Origin: Neisseria zoodegmatis
GTDB lineage: Bacteria > Pseudomonadota > Gammaproteobacteria > Burkholderiales > Neisseriaceae
Length of the DNA: 64,000 bases
Assembly: GCF_900187305.1 (NCBI RefSeq)
Contig: NZ_LT906434.1
Location: 744,001-808,000 of the forward strand
Direction of reading: 5' to 3'
Below are positions 36,739 to 47,428 of the stretch, piece by piece. Under the pieces are notes generated by a model. The model was not told the origin of the DNA, ran no database searches, and saw only the letters and a list, made by a program, of their open reading frames with translations. Every line of letters starts with the position of its first letter. Positions within the stretch are counted from its first letter, which is position 1. The position numbers and the translations under genes were made by a program.

Positions 36739-36854
36739 TGTATTTCCTTTTTCCATAAAAAAGCCCGTGTACAATACGGGCGCGATATGTGGGGAACGGC
36801 AAAACCGCTGCGGCTGGCAGCACGATTAAGGTTGTGCAGCATCAAAATAAACAT
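36690..36854 (-). CDS. Candidate pyrBI leader peptide frame (PyrL-like)
   Basis: Minus-strand frame from an ATG at about 36854, preceded by a CCGCC-type region rather than a clear Shine-Dalgarno, and read through the attenuator hairpin into pyrB in another frame (stop at 36690). Its first codons (ATG TTT ATT TTG ATG) are U-rich. In E. coli, translation of the pyrL leader keeps up with a polymerase slowed at U-rich sites when UTP is low, blocking the terminator. The same logic fits here but is inferred from layout only. Confidence 0.45.
   Translation of the reverse strand: MFILMLHNLNRAASRSGFAVPHISRPYCTRAFLWKKEIQCPICFIVKMSFPSPI
36757..36781 (-). promoter_or_regulatory. Probable pyrBI attenuator
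   Basis: On the minus strand GCCCGT-N7-ACGGGC is followed by TTTTTT and then, after a few bases, by the pyrB ribosome-binding site. The hairpin ends about 19 bases before the pyrB ATG. A leader frame (start 36854) is translated across it and beyond. Confidence 0.7.
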
Positions 36855-36901
36855 GGCGGTTTTACGGTTGTTTGATTTGCGCAATTATCGCATAAACCAA
36901 A

Positions 36902-36932
36902 GGCCGTCTGAAAAAATATTTCAGACGGCCTT
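36902..36932. terminator. DUS-pair hairpin upstream of the pyrBI leader
   Basis: AGGCCGTCTGAAA and its complement surround a short loop. It probably insulates pyrBI from the region to its right. Confidence 0.65.
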
Positions 36933-36959
36933 TGGTACTTTAGGTTGGCTTCACTAGAT

Positions 36960-37102
36960 GAGATCTTTGCAAAACCCTCATCTGCGGCGCATTTCTGCGT
37001 TGTGCGCTGCTCGCTCGTTTGCCTATCTATATGATATGTCTGCACTCACTGTGCTGCTACGCCTTGAACTACATCTACATCTGAGGATTTTGCAAAGGCT
37101 TC
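36960..37102. mobile_element. Miniature inverted-repeat element, copy 1
   Basis: A 143-bp unit with imperfect terminal inverted repeats (GAGATCTTTGCAAAACCCTC at the left; GAAGCCTTTGCAAAATCCTC as the complement of the right end). It is flanked by a direct repeat TAGAT (36955-36959 and 37103-37107; the repeat may extend by a C). The interior matches copy 2 at 54106-54247 along its length. It encodes no transposase, so it is likely non-autonomous. Confidence 0.8.
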
Positions 37103-37204
37103 TAGATAAGATAAGCGCTATCGGAAAAACTTTAGTTTCGCCAAGAGCCGAAGCAGTTTTAGAAAGCTGTCAACATCAAACTTGATGAGCACACCAAACC
37201 ATTA

Positions 37205-38074
37205 TTATGCAGCACTCACAGCGTCTTGACGGCGCAGCAAGGTAATCAGGTCTGCAATACGCTGTTTCATTTCTCTGCGGTCGATAATTTGGTCGACCGC
37301 ACCTTTTTCCAGCAGGAACTCGGCACGTTGGAAACCTTCAGGTAAGGTTTCGCGCACGGTTTGTTCAATCACGCGCGGGCCGGCAAAACCGATGAGTGCG
37401 TTGGGTTCGGTCAATACGATGTCGCCGAGGAAAGCAAAACTTGCCGATACGCCGCCCATGGTCGGGTCGGTTAATACGGAGATAAACGGCAATTTTTTCT
37501 CGGTCAGCAAATGTAAAGACGCGCTGGTTTTGGTCATCTGCATCAAGGAGTTCAAACCTTCCTGCATACGCGCACCACCCGAAGCGGCAACGCAGATAAA
37601 CGAGCAGTTGTCTGCTACTGCGCGGCGCACACCTTGAACGAAACGCTCGCCGACTACCGAACCCATAGAGCCGCCGATAAAGCGGAATTCAAATGCGGCA
37701 ACCACTACGGGCAAGCCGTTTAATGTGCCTTTCATGACCACCAAAGCATCGTCTTCGCCGGTGGTTTTGCGGGCGGCAGTCAGGCGGTCGGGATATTTTT
37801 TACTGTCTTTAAATTTCAGAATATCGGTGGGTTTTACATGCGCACCGATTTCTTCGTGGCCGCTTTCGTCCAATAAAAGATTGAGGCGTTCGCGTGCAGA
37901 CAGTGCGTTGTGGTGGTTACATTTGGGGCAAACGTAGAGGTTTTGCTGTAAGTCGGTAGAGTAAAGTGTGGCGGAGCAAGAAGGGCATTTGTGCCATAAA
38001 CCTTCCGGCACGCTTGATTCGTTTTTGTCTGCACGTTTGATTTTAGGAGGCAGGATTTTATCTAACCAGCTCAT
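37205..38074 (-). CDS. accD: Acetyl-CoA carboxylase carboxyltransferase beta subunit
   Basis: Zinc-containing beta subunit of the carboxyltransferase that makes malonyl-CoA for fatty-acid synthesis. The 289-aa protein starts [12 protein letters not shown], has the zinc ribbon Cys-Pro-Ser-Cys and Cys-Pro-Lys-Cys at about residues 29-54, and [19 protein letters not shown] and Thr-Asp-Pro-Thr-Met-Gly-Gly-Val. A complete, ordinary AccD. trpA lies upstream on the same strand. Confidence 0.97.
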   Translation of the reverse strand: MSWLDKILPPKIKRADKNESSVPEGLWHKCPSCSATLYSTDLQQNLYVCPKCNHHNALSARERLNLLLDESGHEEIGAHVKPTDILKFKDSKKYPDRLTAARKTTGEDDALVVMKGTLNGLPVVVAAFEFRFIGGSMGSVVGERFVQGVRRAVADNCSFICVAASGGARMQEGLNSLMQMTKTSASLHLLTEKKLPFISVLTDPTMGGVSASFAFLGDIVLTEPNALIGFAGPRVIEQTVRETLPEGFQRAEFLLEKGAVDQIIDRREMKQRIADLITLLRRQDAVSAA

Positions 38075-38374
38075 GTTAAGTTCCTTTGTTGTTTTCAGAC
38101 GGCCTAATGTTAGTCGTTGTGTTTATATATTTCGGTCAAACCGATTGACTTGTTTTGCCGGTATTCAGCGATGTTTGGGTTAGGTCTTGTTGCCGGCATT
38201 TTAAAAGACTCGCTGTTTCAAGCGTGTACGCCGATAAGTGTGGGCAGTAGAAATGGGGCTGACATTAGGCGGATAACTGAAATGCTTTTTGCACATTAAA
38301 CAATCAATATAGCCAGCAGCAGCATAGTTGGCAACTGATTTTTTACCTGATTTTAAATATTCCGAGTAAAAAAT
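38075..38374. other. Intergenic region between trpA and accD
   Basis: Contains one DUS near 38094-38105 just upstream of accD. No gene, hairpin terminator or clear promoter is seen. Confidence 0.5.
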
Positions 38375-39157
38375 CTAGATGGCGGCTTTGAGGTTGCGAA
38401 CCAAAGCGCCAACCGATTCGGCTTCTTTGCCGGGGTTTTGCTCGATTTCTTTGACGATGCGGCTGCCGATAATCACGGCATCGGCCACGGCGGCAACTTT
38501 GCGGGCGCTTTCTTCATCTGAAATACCGAAGCCCACACCAATAGGTATATTGATATATCGGCGCAAAACGGTAATTTTTGCTGCTACTTCATCCGTATCC
38601 AGTTTTGTCGAGCCGGTAACGCCTTTGAGAGATACATAATAAACAAACCCGCTTGCCAGCCGGCCGATTTGCGCCATGCGTTCTTCGCTGGTGGTTGGGG
38701 CAACCAAAAAGATGCAGTCCAGCCCATTCTGCGCTAAAGCATCGCGAAGTGTAGTGATGGTTTCTACGGGAGAATCAACAGTCAATACGCCGTCTACGCC
38801 GGATTCGGATGCTGCTCGGGCAAATTCTGCATAGCCCATTTTATGTATGGGATTCAGATAGCCCATCAAGACAACTGGCGTAACGGTATTTTTTTGGCGG
38901 AATGTGCTTACCATAGCCAAAACATCTTTTAAAGACACTTTGTTGGCCAGCGCACGCTCGGCAGCGCGTTGAATCGTGGGGCCGTCTGCCATGGGGTCTG
39001 AAAACGGAACACCCAGTTCGATAATATCGGCGCCGTTTTCAACCATGCTGTGCATTAAAGCAAGAGTTGTATTGATGTCGGGATCGCCGACAGTAATATA
39101 AGGTATCAGGGCTTTTTTACCGCCCAGTGCATCGAAAGCTTGTTGGATTCTGCTCAT
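38375..39157 (-). CDS. trpA: Tryptophan synthase alpha subunit
   Basis: Cleaves indole-3-glycerol phosphate to indole in the last step of tryptophan synthesis. The 260-aa protein starts Met-Ser-Arg-Ile-Gln-Gln-Ala-Phe and has Thr-Val-Gly-Asp-Pro-Asp, Ile-Glu-Leu-Gly-Val-Pro-Phe-Ser-Asp-Pro-Met-Ala-Asp-Gly (catalytic Glu and Asp), and Gly-Val-Gly-Phe-Gly-Ile-Ser near residue 210. The frame is open to 39223, but the start at 39157 matches family length. No trpB is in the window. Confidence 0.95.
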   Translation of the reverse strand: MSRIQQAFDALGGKKALIPYITVGDPDINTTLALMHSMVENGADIIELGVPFSDPMADGPTIQRAAERALANKVSLKDVLAMVSTFRQKNTVTPVVLMGYLNPIHKMGYAEFARAASESGVDGVLTVDSPVETITTLRDALAQNGLDCIFLVAPTTSEERMAQIGRLASGFVYYVSLKGVTGSTKLDTDEVAAKITVLRRYINIPIGVGFGISDEESARKVAAVADAVIIGSRIVKEIEQNPGKEAESVGALVRNLKAAI

Positions 39158-39478
39158 GGGTAGAGTAGAGACTGTTTTCAGACGGCCTCTATAAGGTTGA
39201 AAAATAATCGGGAAGTATAGCATTGCTTCACTTCAAAATGAGCGACTATTTTCAATTCGGTCGGAGTGTTTTGATTTTTGCAGATGGTTTTGGATAATAA
39301 CTATATATAAGGATTTAAGTTGACAGGTTCTTTTTATATAGAGCAGAGTGGATGTTTGAATATCGGCAAGCATTCAAGCGATATAAACAAAACAGCCTTT
39401 GCTTGTCCGTGGTGCGGGTTATAAAAGCAAAGGCCGTCTGAAAGAGAAAGTATTGGATAGATGAATTGAGATAACGGT

Positions 39479-39952
39479 TTAGTCGGGCTTGTGTTCGATA
39501 TAGTTTTGTTTGTCTTTTTCAGACGGCCTCGTAACCGTATATTCGCCTTCTATAATATCTCCCTCATTTTGCTGCTTGGGCGGGTATTGGAAAGGATTGT
39601 GACCGGTTTGAAAAGTTTCCATTTGAGCAATCGGCTTCCCTTTAATCGGCAGCAGCAAAATTAGAGCAATGACCAAAGACACAAAGCCCGGGCTCATCAA
39701 CAAAACCGCTGCAACCGTATAACGGATAGGCCACAACATTTGATACAGCGATATCCCTTTACCGCTGCGCATCGTTGCCCCTGCCATCAATACACCGGAA
39801 ATCCCCGTATGGCGCAGCATCATAACGCCGCCGGCAAAACTCAACAGCATCAATAAAAACGTCAAGCCGCCGCCAAGCCAGTCTGCCACCCAAACGATCG
39901 ACATGATCTCTAAAAACAGTAGCACCAAAAAACCGATACCGAAAAATTGCAT
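39479..39952 (-). CDS. fxsA: FxsA family membrane protein
   Basis: FxsA is a small inner-membrane protein; in E. coli its overproduction eases F-plasmid exclusion of phage T7. The 157-aa product has three to four hydrophobic segments (about residues 3-20, 25-45, 70-100) and a polar tail rich in Gln, Lys and Asp. The N-terminal Leu-Phe-Leu-Glu-Ile and the Ala-Gly-Ala-Thr-Met region fit the family. A DUS lies in its 3' end (about 39519-39530). The cellular role in Neisseria is not known. Confidence 0.82.
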   Translation of the reverse strand: MQFFGIGFLVLLFLEIMSIVWVADWLGGGLTFLLMLLSFAGGVMMLRHTGISGVLMAGATMRSGKGISLYQMLWPIRYTVAAVLLMSPGFVSLVIALILLLPIKGKPIAQMETFQTGHNPFQYPPKQQNEGDIIEGEYTVTRPSEKDKQNYIEHKPD

Positions 39953-40265
39953 TACATTGGCTCCTTAACCAAGTGAAATCATCCGCGCTCCCGTTTTTAG
40001 TAAACAAAAATACAAAGGCGGATTGATTCAATCATTCAAATTGCTGCGAGAGTTTACCGGTATCAAACAAATTGAGTTTTGCAACACCGTTTAGATAGAT
40101 TCGACAGCAGATTTTTTCATTGCCTAGTAAAATAAAGACTACTGCAAACCCTTTCAAGCGCCATTGGCGAAAACCGCCGCTATATGCAGTAAAAAAAAGT
40201 AAAGGCCGAAAAGAAAGGCCGTCTGAAAATTTTTGAAGCAGTTTAAATTTGCTATCCTTACGCCC
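39953..40265. other. Divergent fxsA / nlpD upstream region
   Basis: Holds one DUS near 40217-40228. A minus-strand open frame here (40032-40277) runs through the DUS and has no ribosome-binding site, so it is rejected. Confidence 0.5.
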
Positions 40266-40934
40266 ATGAAAACACAATTGACTTATTTACTGAAAAAAAT
40301 TCTTCCTGCCGCAACAGCTTTAGTGCTTGCGGCTTGTGCTGCCACATCTTCAGACGGCCCCGTGCCTGAAGGACATTACCGAGTTCAAAGCGGCGATACA
40401 CTCTACCGTATCAGCCAGCGTTTCGGGCAAAGCGTACAAACACTGGCCGCATGGAATAATCTGAAAGACCCGACCAAAATCGAAGTGGGGCAAGTGCTTA
40501 AAGTGCGTGCCCAAGGCCGCTCTCAAGAAAGTTCAAGAAAAACACAAACCATCGCACCAACCAACCGCCTGACTTTACAGTGGCCGGTAAGCAACGGGAG
40601 CGCAAACATCATCGAACACTATAACGGCAGCACCAATAAAGGCATAGATATTGCCGGCGAGCTTGGAATGCCGGTGCGCGCCGCCGCTGCGGGTAAAGTG
40701 CTTTATGCCGGAGAAGATGTACGCGGATACGGCAAGATGGTCCTCATTAGCCACAACAGCAGCACCATTACCGCTTACGCCCATAACGACAGCTTCACCG
40801 TTCAAAAAGGGCAAACCGTTCAAGCAGGGCAAACCATCGCCACAATGGGCAGCACCGATACCGATCGCGTCAAACTACATTTTGAAGTACGCATTAATGG
40901 TAAGGCAGTTAATCCCACGCAGTATCTGAGATAA
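40266..40934 (+). CDS. nlpD: NlpD-type LysM/M23 lipoprotein (probable amidase activator)
   Basis: Murein-hydrolase activator family, active at the division septum. The 222-aa product has a lipoprotein signal ending Leu-Ala-Ala-Cys, one LysM domain at about residues 37-80 (Tyr-Arg-Val-Gln-Ser-Gly-Asp-Thr-Leu-Tyr-Arg-Ile-Ser), and an M23/LytM domain at about 115-222. The metal ligands are degenerate: the first His of the HxxxD site is replaced in Asn-Lys-Gly-Ile-Asp-Ile-Ala, and only one His remains in the final motif (Leu-His-Phe-Glu-Val). That is typical of NlpD/EnvC activators, which do not cut peptidoglycan themselves. ATG 40266 is chosen for the signal peptide. Confidence 0.88.
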   Translation: MKTQLTYLLKKILPAATALVLAACAATSSDGPVPEGHYRVQSGDTLYRISQRFGQSVQTLAAWNNLKDPTKIEVGQVLKVRAQGRSQESSRKTQTIAPTNRLTLQWPVSNGSANIIEHYNGSTNKGIDIAGELGMPVRAAAAGKVLYAGEDVRGYGKMVLISHNSSTITAYAHNDSFTVQKGQTVQAGQTIATMGSTDTDRVKLHFEVRINGKAVNPTQYLR

Positions 40935-40960
40935 ATTTTAATGTGGCAGAAGTCTCAATC

Positions 40961-40992
40961 AACAGGCCGTCTGAAAATTCAGACGGCCTGTT
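40961..40992. terminator. DUS-pair terminator after nlpD
   Basis: AACAGGCCGTCTGAA and its complement form a 15-bp stem, 26 bp past the nlpD stop. Confidence 0.85.
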
Positions 40993-41039
40993 AAGTTTAT
41001 GTGCGATATACCCAAACTTGTTCTACAAATATCCTGAAA

Positions 41040-41300
41040 TGTAGGGGCAGATTACATATCCGCCCGTAACGGTTTTTCATGAAAATTCGAGGCCGTCTGA
41101 AAGCGAGCAAACGTAGATTGGGTCGTGACCCAACAAAAAATATTCAACTCTTCTGCCGCATTGGGTTTGGCAGCCCAACTTACGGGGTGACTGAAATTTT
41201 CCAAAGCAAGCGTGCGGGCGGATTGCATATCCGCCCGCAACGGCTTGTCTCAAGAAGCACCATTAGGAAGGCTCGGCCTTGGCTACGGAATCGTTACCGA
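41040..41300. repeat. Cluster of intergenic palindromic repeats upstream of the porin gene
   Basis: Contains two related palindromes: a degenerate copy at 41044-41072 and a perfect one at 41214-41238 (GCGGGCGGAT-TGCAT-ATCCGCCCGC). Between them is another hairpin, TTGGGTC-GT-GACCCAA (41118-41133), and a DUS near 41092-41102. No coding frame fits. The rest of the region up to 41690 is AT-rich and holds the porin promoter. Confidence 0.65.
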
Positions 41301-41690
41301 ATATGTAAGTGTTGCTAGCGGTTTTATGCCGAACCGTCTGTTAAGGCTAAATGGAGTAAACAAGCCTAAGAAAACGCTGTTTGAATATGAAAAATCACCC
41401 AAAGTGCCGAAAAACAACATAACCTGACAATTTGTTGCAAATGTGCCAATTTTTGAAATTAAAAATATATTATTTTGATTTTTAATGGTTTTAATCTTAT
41501 TTGTGGAATAAACCATACACTTTCTTTTGAAAGAAGAGGCTCGAAAAGCCGATAAAGTTTGTTTTTTTGCAACGAAGCAATTATATTAGCAGACATGAAA
41601 TCGCGCCTCCCGCGATGAATGCATAAGCTTGGATGGTTTTAGTTACCCATTTGAGTTTGTTTTCTTAAATGATAGAAAAGGAATACAGCA

Positions 41691-42797
41691 ATGAAAAAAT
41701 CTCTGATTGCTTTGTCTTTGGCTGCTCTGCCTGTAGCAGCAATGGCTGACGTAACTCTGTACGGCCAAATCAAAGCTGGTGTTGAAATTTCTAAAGTAAA
41801 AGTAGGTTCTGGTGATCAAGCAGAACGTAGCAAAACTGCGACAGAGATTGCCGACTTTGGCTCTCGTATCGGCTTTAAAGGTCACGAGCACTTGGGTTCT
41901 AACCTGAACGCTATTTGGCAAGTTGAAAACAAAGTAAGCGTTGCTGGTGGTGGCGAGTGGGCCGGTCGCGAATCGTTTATCGGTTTGGAAGGCGGCTTCG
42001 GTAAATTCCGTGCCGGTAAATTGAATACCCAATTGAAAGACATGGGTACCATTGATCCTTGGGAATACAACAACAACGCTTTAGGCTTGGGCGTATTTAC
42101 CCGTACCGGTGATCGCGTAGTTTCTGCTCGTTACGACAGCCCTGTATTTGCTGGTTTTAGCGCAAACGTACAATATACTCCTCGTGACAATGCTAATCCT
42201 GATGATAAATATGACCATAAAGTAAAATCAAAAGAAGCTTACTATGGTGGCTTGAACTATGAAAATGCCGGCTTCTTTGCTCAGTATGGTGCTGCATTCC
42301 ACAAAAATGCTTATTCTAAAAATGGTAAAGACAAAGCTGGTCAAGTTCACCGCGTAGAAGCTGGTTACGATGCCAATAACCTGTTTGCAGGATTGGGTTA
42401 TCAATTCACCAAAGGTGTAGATACTGTTCAATCTTACCGCGGTGCTTTGAGTAATGGTCACTCTCTTCCTAAGGATGATAAAGCAACTCCGAATGTTGAT
42501 GAGTCAAAAGTTGATAATACTGCTGCCATCAAAACCCAAGAATTGGCTGCAACTGTAGCTTACCGTTTTGGAAATGTAACTCCTCGTTTGACTTATGCTC
42601 ATGGCTTTAAAGCTAAAAATGTTAGCGGCAACGAAAAAATTGATAACACTCGCTACCATCAAGTAGTGGTAGGTGCGGATTACGATTTCTCTAAACGCAC
42701 TACTGCTATGGTTTCAGCCGGTTGGTTGAAAGCCGGTACTGGTAAAGAGAAAATCCAAAACACTGCCGGTTTGGTTGGTGTGCGTCACAAATTCTAA
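41691..42797 (+). CDS. porB: Major outer-membrane porin, PorB-like
   Basis: Trimeric general porin of the neisserial family. The 368-aa precursor has a 19-residue signal peptide (Met-Lys-Lys-Ser-Leu-Ile... Ala-Met-Ala) and a mature N-terminus Asp-Val-Thr-Leu-Tyr-Gly-Gln-Ile-Lys-Ala-Gly, the classical neisserial porin start. Typical stretches include Ser-Arg-Ile-Gly-Phe-Lys-Gly-His-Glu, Ala-Ile-Trp-Gln-Val-Glu, Arg-Glu-Ser-Phe-Ile-Gly-Leu-Glu, and the C-terminal Gly-Val-Arg-His-Lys-Phe needed for Bam insertion. Surface loops are Lys/Asp-rich. RBS AAAGGAA lies 11 bases upstream. It has its own terminator and precedes the str operon. Confidence 0.94.
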   Translation: MKKSLIALSLAALPVAAMADVTLYGQIKAGVEISKVKVGSGDQAERSKTATEIADFGSRIGFKGHEHLGSNLNAIWQVENKVSVAGGGEWAGRESFIGLEGGFGKFRAGKLNTQLKDMGTIDPWEYNNNALGLGVFTRTGDRVVSARYDSPVFAGFSANVQYTPRDNANPDDKYDHKVKSKEAYYGGLNYENAGFFAQYGAAFHKNAYSKNGKDKAGQVHRVEAGYDANNLFAGLGYQFTKGVDTVQSYRGALSNGHSLPKDDKATPNVDESKVDNTAAIKTQELAATVAYRFGNVTPRLTYAHGFKAKNVSGNEKIDNTRYHQVVVGADYDFSKRTTAMVSAGWLKAGTGKEKIQNTAGLVGVRHKF

Positions 42798-42815
42798 TCG
42801 TATTGATTGGATTGA

Positions 42816-42846
42816 AAAGAGCCTGCAAATGCAGGCTCTTTTTTTT
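42816..42846 (+). terminator. Terminator of the porin gene
   Basis: AAAGAGCCTGC-AAAT-GCAGGCTCTTT with a long T tract. Confidence 0.92.
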
Positions 42847-42978
42847 ATCAATTCCTATTTTATTAAAATTAAAATCGGTATTGTAACGGGGGGATGCTCG
42901 TTTTTTTAATTTAATAAAGTGTAATTGTTGTTTTGATGTATAAAATCTGCGCGCTGGGCAAGTTTCAATCGGGTTAGC

Positions 42979-43008
42979 TTGACTAAGTGTTTGCATTGGA
43001 AATATAAT
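42979..43008 (+). promoter_or_regulatory. Promoter of the str operon (rpsL)
   Basis: TTGACT, an 18-bp spacer and a consensus TATAAT at 43003-43008, 55 bp before the rpsL ATG. A strong promoter independent of the porin, which ends in a terminator. Confidence 0.8.
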
Positions 43009-43063
43009 TCCGCTCTTATCGACATGGTGTCGTTAAGTATTTCACTCAACAGGACGAGAAAAT

Positions 43064-43435
43064 ATGCCAACTATCAATCAATTGGTACGCAAAGGCCGTC
43101 AAAAGCCTGTGTACGTAAACAAAGTGCCTGCACTGGAAGCTTGCCCGCAAAAACGCGGCGTATGCACCCGTGTATACACTACTACTCCGAAAAAACCGAA
43201 CTCTGCTTTGCGTAAAGTATGTAAAGTACGCTTGACCAACGGTTTTGAAGTGATTTCATATATCGGTGGTGAAGGTCATAACCTGCAAGAGCACAGCGTA
43301 GTGCTGATTCGCGGCGGTCGTGTAAAAGACTTGCCGGGTGTTCGTTATCATACCGTTCGCGGTTCTTTGGATACCGCCGGTGTTAAAGACCGTAAACAAG
43401 CCCGTTCTAAATACGGTGCTAAACGCCCGAAATAA
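43064..43435 (+). CDS. rpsL: 30S ribosomal protein S12
   Basis: Decoding-centre protein of the small subunit, the classical streptomycin-resistance locus. The 123-aa protein has [10 protein letters not shown] at the start, [11 protein letters not shown] (Lys at the usual streptomycin-sensitive position 43) and Val-Arg-Gly... Asp-Arg-Lys-Gln-Ala-Arg-Ser at the end. First gene of rpsL-rpsG-fusA-tuf-rpsJ. The ATG at 43064 is preceded by AGGACGAG. Confidence 0.98.
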   Translation: MPTINQLVRKGRQKPVYVNKVPALEACPQKRGVCTRVYTTTPKKPNSALRKVCKVRLTNGFEVISYIGGEGHNLQEHSVVLIRGGRVKDLPGVRYHTVRGSLDTAGVKDRKQARSKYGAKRPK

Positions 43436-43547
43436 TTTAACCCGATGGCACGTCGGTTATTTGCAATAATAAATAGCCGAGTAAGTGAGTATCTTTTTAG
43501 ATATTCATGGGATTGCCCCAACTGAATAGATAATTTAAGGAATTAAA

Positions 43548-44018
43548 ATGCCAAGACGTAGAGAAGTCCCCAAGCGCGACGTGTTGCCTGATCCGAAATT
43601 CGGTAGCGTTGAGCTGACAAAATTCATGAATGTATTGATGATTGACGGTAAAAAATCGGTTGCAGAGCGTATCGTTTACGGTGCGTTGGATCAAATCGAG
43701 AAAAAAACCGGCAAAGCAGCGATCGAAGTGTTTAACGAAGCTATTGCAAACGCAAAACCCGTTGTTGAAGTTAAAAGCCGCCGCGTAGGTGGTGCCAACT
43801 ACCAAGTTCCTGTTGAGGTTCGTCCTTCACGCCGTTTGGCTTTGGCAATGCGTTGGGTAAGGGATGCAGCTCGTAAGCGTGGTGAAAAATCAATGGATTT
43901 GCGCTTGGCTGGTGAGTTGATTGATGCCTCAGAAGGTCGCGGTGGCGCAATGAAGAAACGTGAAGAAGTACACCGCATGGCTGAAGCCAACAAAGCATTC
44001 TCTCACTTCCGCTTCTAA
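43548..44018 (+). CDS. rpsG: 30S ribosomal protein S7
   Basis: Primary 16S rRNA 3'-domain binding protein. The 156-aa product begins [10 protein letters not shown] and contains [21 protein letters not shown] and Met-Ala-Glu-Ala-Asn-Lys-Ala-Phe. AAGGAATTAAA precedes the ATG. S7 normally autoregulates the str mRNA in the rpsL-rpsG gap, which here is 112 bp; I did not model the structure. Confidence 0.97.
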   Translation: MPRRREVPKRDVLPDPKFGSVELTKFMNVLMIDGKKSVAERIVYGALDQIEKKTGKAAIEVFNEAIANAKPVVEVKSRRVGGANYQVPVEVRPSRRLALAMRWVRDAARKRGEKSMDLRLAGELIDASEGRGGAMKKREEVHRMAEANKAFSHFRF

Positions 44019-44042
44019 TCTGGATTTAGAAAGGCGACCAAA

Positions 44043-46145
44043 ATGGCTCGTAAAACCCCCATTAGTTTATACCGTAATATCGGTATTTCTGCTCACATTG
44101 ATGCAGGTAAAACCACAACAACCGAACGTATTTTGTTCTATACCGGTTTGACCCACAAACTGGGTGAGGTGCACGATGGTGCAGCTACAACCGACTACAT
44201 GGAACAAGAACAAGAGCGTGGTATTACCATTACTTCTGCAGCCGTTACTTCTTACTGGAAAGGTATGGCTGGTCAGTTTAAAGAGCATCGCTTCAATATT
44301 ATTGATACTCCGGGACACGTTGACTTTACCGTTGAAGTAGAGCGTTCTATGCGCGTTTTGGATGGTGCGGTAATGGTTTACTGTGCGGTAGGTGGTGTTC
44401 AACCGCAATCAGAAACTGTATGGCGCCAAGCAAACAAATACAAAGTGCCCCGCTTGGCCTTTGTAAACAAAATGGACCGTCAAGGTGCCAACTTCTTCCG
44501 TGTAGTGGAGCAAATGCGCACCCGCTTGCGTGCAAATCCTGTACCTATCGTTATTCCTGTAGGTGCGGAAGATAATTTTGAAGGTGTTGTTGATCTGCTG
44601 AAAATGAAAGCCATTATTTGGAATGAAGCAGATAAAGGTACTACCTTTGAATACGGCGACATCCCTGCTGACTTGGTAGCAACTGCTGAAGAATGGCGCA
44701 ACAATATGGTAGAAGCTGCCGCTGAAGCCAGTGAAGAGTTGATGGATAAATACTTGGGCGGCGAAGAGCTGACTGAAGAAGAAATCATCAACGCTATTCG
44801 TCAACGCACTTTGGCTGGTGAAATTCAACCGATGTTGTGTGGTTCAGCCTTTAAAAACAAAGGTGTTCAACGCATGTTGGATGCGGTGGTAGAGTTTTTG
44901 CCTTCTCCTACTGATATTCCGCCTGTACAAGGCGAAACACCCAATGGTGAGAAAGACAGCCGTGAAGCCAGCGACGATGCTAAATTCTCTGCATTGGCAT
45001 TCAAAATGCTCAACGATAAATATGTTGGTCAATTAACCTTTATCCGTGTTTATTCTGGTGTGGTAAAATCAGGCGACACTGTAATTAACTCGGTTAAAGG
45101 TACACGTGAACGTATTGGTCGTTTGGTACAAATGACTGCTGCTGACCGTACTGAAATCGAAGAAGTTCGTGCAGGTGATATTGCTGCAGCCATTGGTTTG
45201 AAAGACGTTACAACCGGTGAAACGCTTTGTGCTGAAGATGCTCCCATTATTTTGGAGCGCATGGAGTTCCCTGAGCCTGTGATTCACGTTGCGGTTGAGC
45301 CGAAAACAAAAGCAGACCAAGAGAAAATGGGTATTGCTTTGAACCGCTTGGCTAAAGAAGACCCTTCTTTCCGTGTTCGTACAGATGAAGAATCAGGTCA
45401 AACAATTATTTCCGGTATGGGTGAATTGCACTTGGAAATTATTGTTGACCGTATGAAGCGTGAATTTGGTGTTGAGGCTAACGTAGGTGCGCCTCAAGTA
45501 GCTTATCGTGAAACCATCCGTAAAGAAGTGGAATCCGAAGCTAAACACGTTAAGCAGTCTGGCGGTAAAGGTCAGTATGGTCACGTAGTGATTAAAATGG
45601 AACCTTTGGAGCCGGGTGGTGTAGGCTATGAGTTTATCGACGAGATTAAAGGTGGTGTAATTCCTCGCGAATTTATTCCGTCTTGTGACAAAGGTATCCG
45701 TGATACTCTCCCCAACGGTATCGTAGCAGGCTATCCTGTTGTAGATGTTCGTGTACGCCTTATTTTCGGTTCTTACCATGATGTAGACTCATCTCAAATC
45801 GCCTTTGAATTGGCTGCTTCAATGGCCTTCAAAGAAGGTATGAAAAAAGCTTCGCCTGTTCTGCTGGAGCCAATTATGGCCGTTGAAGTAGAAACACCCG
45901 AAGAATATATGGGTGATGTAATGGGTGACTTGAACCGTCGTCGCGGCATCGTATTGGGTATGGACGATGACGGTATCGGTGGTAAGAAAGTACGTGCAGA
46001 GGTTCCTTTGGCCGAAATGTTTGGTTATTCTACTGACCTGCGTTCAGCTACCCAAGGCCGTGCAACTTACTCCATGGAGTTTAAAAAATACGCAGAAGCT
46101 CCTGCACACGTTGCTGCTGAAGTGACTGCAGCCCGTAAAGGCTAA
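44043..46145 (+). CDS. fusA: Elongation factor G
   Basis: Translocation GTPase. The 700-aa protein has all G motifs: [11 protein letters not shown] (G1) near residue 17, Arg-Gly-Ile-Thr-Ile (G2) near 59, Asp-Thr-Pro-Gly-His-Val-Asp-Phe (G3) near 88, and Asn-Lys-Met-Asp (G4) near 142, plus domains II-V. Starts 24 bp after rpsG. A DUS pair and a TATAAT lie in its downstream gap before tuf. Confidence 0.98.
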   Translation: MARKTPISLYRNIGISAHIDAGKTTTTERILFYTGLTHKLGEVHDGAATTDYMEQEQERGITITSAAVTSYWKGMAGQFKEHRFNIIDTPGHVDFTVEVERSMRVLDGAVMVYCAVGGVQPQSETVWRQANKYKVPRLAFVNKMDRQGANFFRVVEQMRTRLRANPVPIVIPVGAEDNFEGVVDLLKMKAIIWNEADKGTTFEYGDIPADLVATAEEWRNNMVEAAAEASEELMDKYLGGEELTEEEIINAIRQRTLAGEIQPMLCGSAFKNKGVQRMLDAVVEFLPSPTDIPPVQGETPNGEKDSREASDDAKFSALAFKMLNDKYVGQLTFIRVYSGVVKSGDTVINSVKGTRERIGRLVQMTAADRTEIEEVRAGDIAAAIGLKDVTTGETLCAEDAPIILERMEFPEPVIHVAVEPKTKADQEKMGIALNRLAKEDPSFRVRTDEESGQTIISGMGELHLEIIVDRMKREFGVEANVGAPQVAYRETIRKEVESEAKHVKQSGGKGQYGHVVIKMEPLEPGGVGYEFIDEIKGGVIPREFIPSCDKGIRDTLPNGIVAGYPVVDVRVRLIFGSYHDVDSSQIAFELAASMAFKEGMKKASPVLLEPIMAVEVETPEEYMGDVMGDLNRRRGIVLGMDDDGIGGKKVRAEVPLAEMFGYSTDLRSATQGRATYSMEFKKYAEAPAHVAAEVTAARKG

Positions 46146-46158
46146 TCTGTTTAGTAAG

Positions 46159-46187
46159 GCCGTCTGAAATTTTCAGACGGCTATAAT
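46159..46187 (+). promoter_or_regulatory. DUS hairpin with possible internal promoter ahead of tuf
   Basis: GGCCGTCTGAAATTTTCAGACGGC is a near-perfect hairpin (46159-46181) and is followed directly by TATAAT (46182-46187). The -35 region (GCCGTC) is poor, so promoter activity is uncertain. The hairpin lacks a T tract and probably is not a full terminator. Confidence 0.4.
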
Positions 46188-46224
46188 CCTGTTCTTTAAT
46201 CGTTCTTTATAAAGGAATTAGCTC

Positions 46225-47409
<1,185 letters not shown>

Positions 47410-47428
47410 TTGGAAGGATATAGATCAA

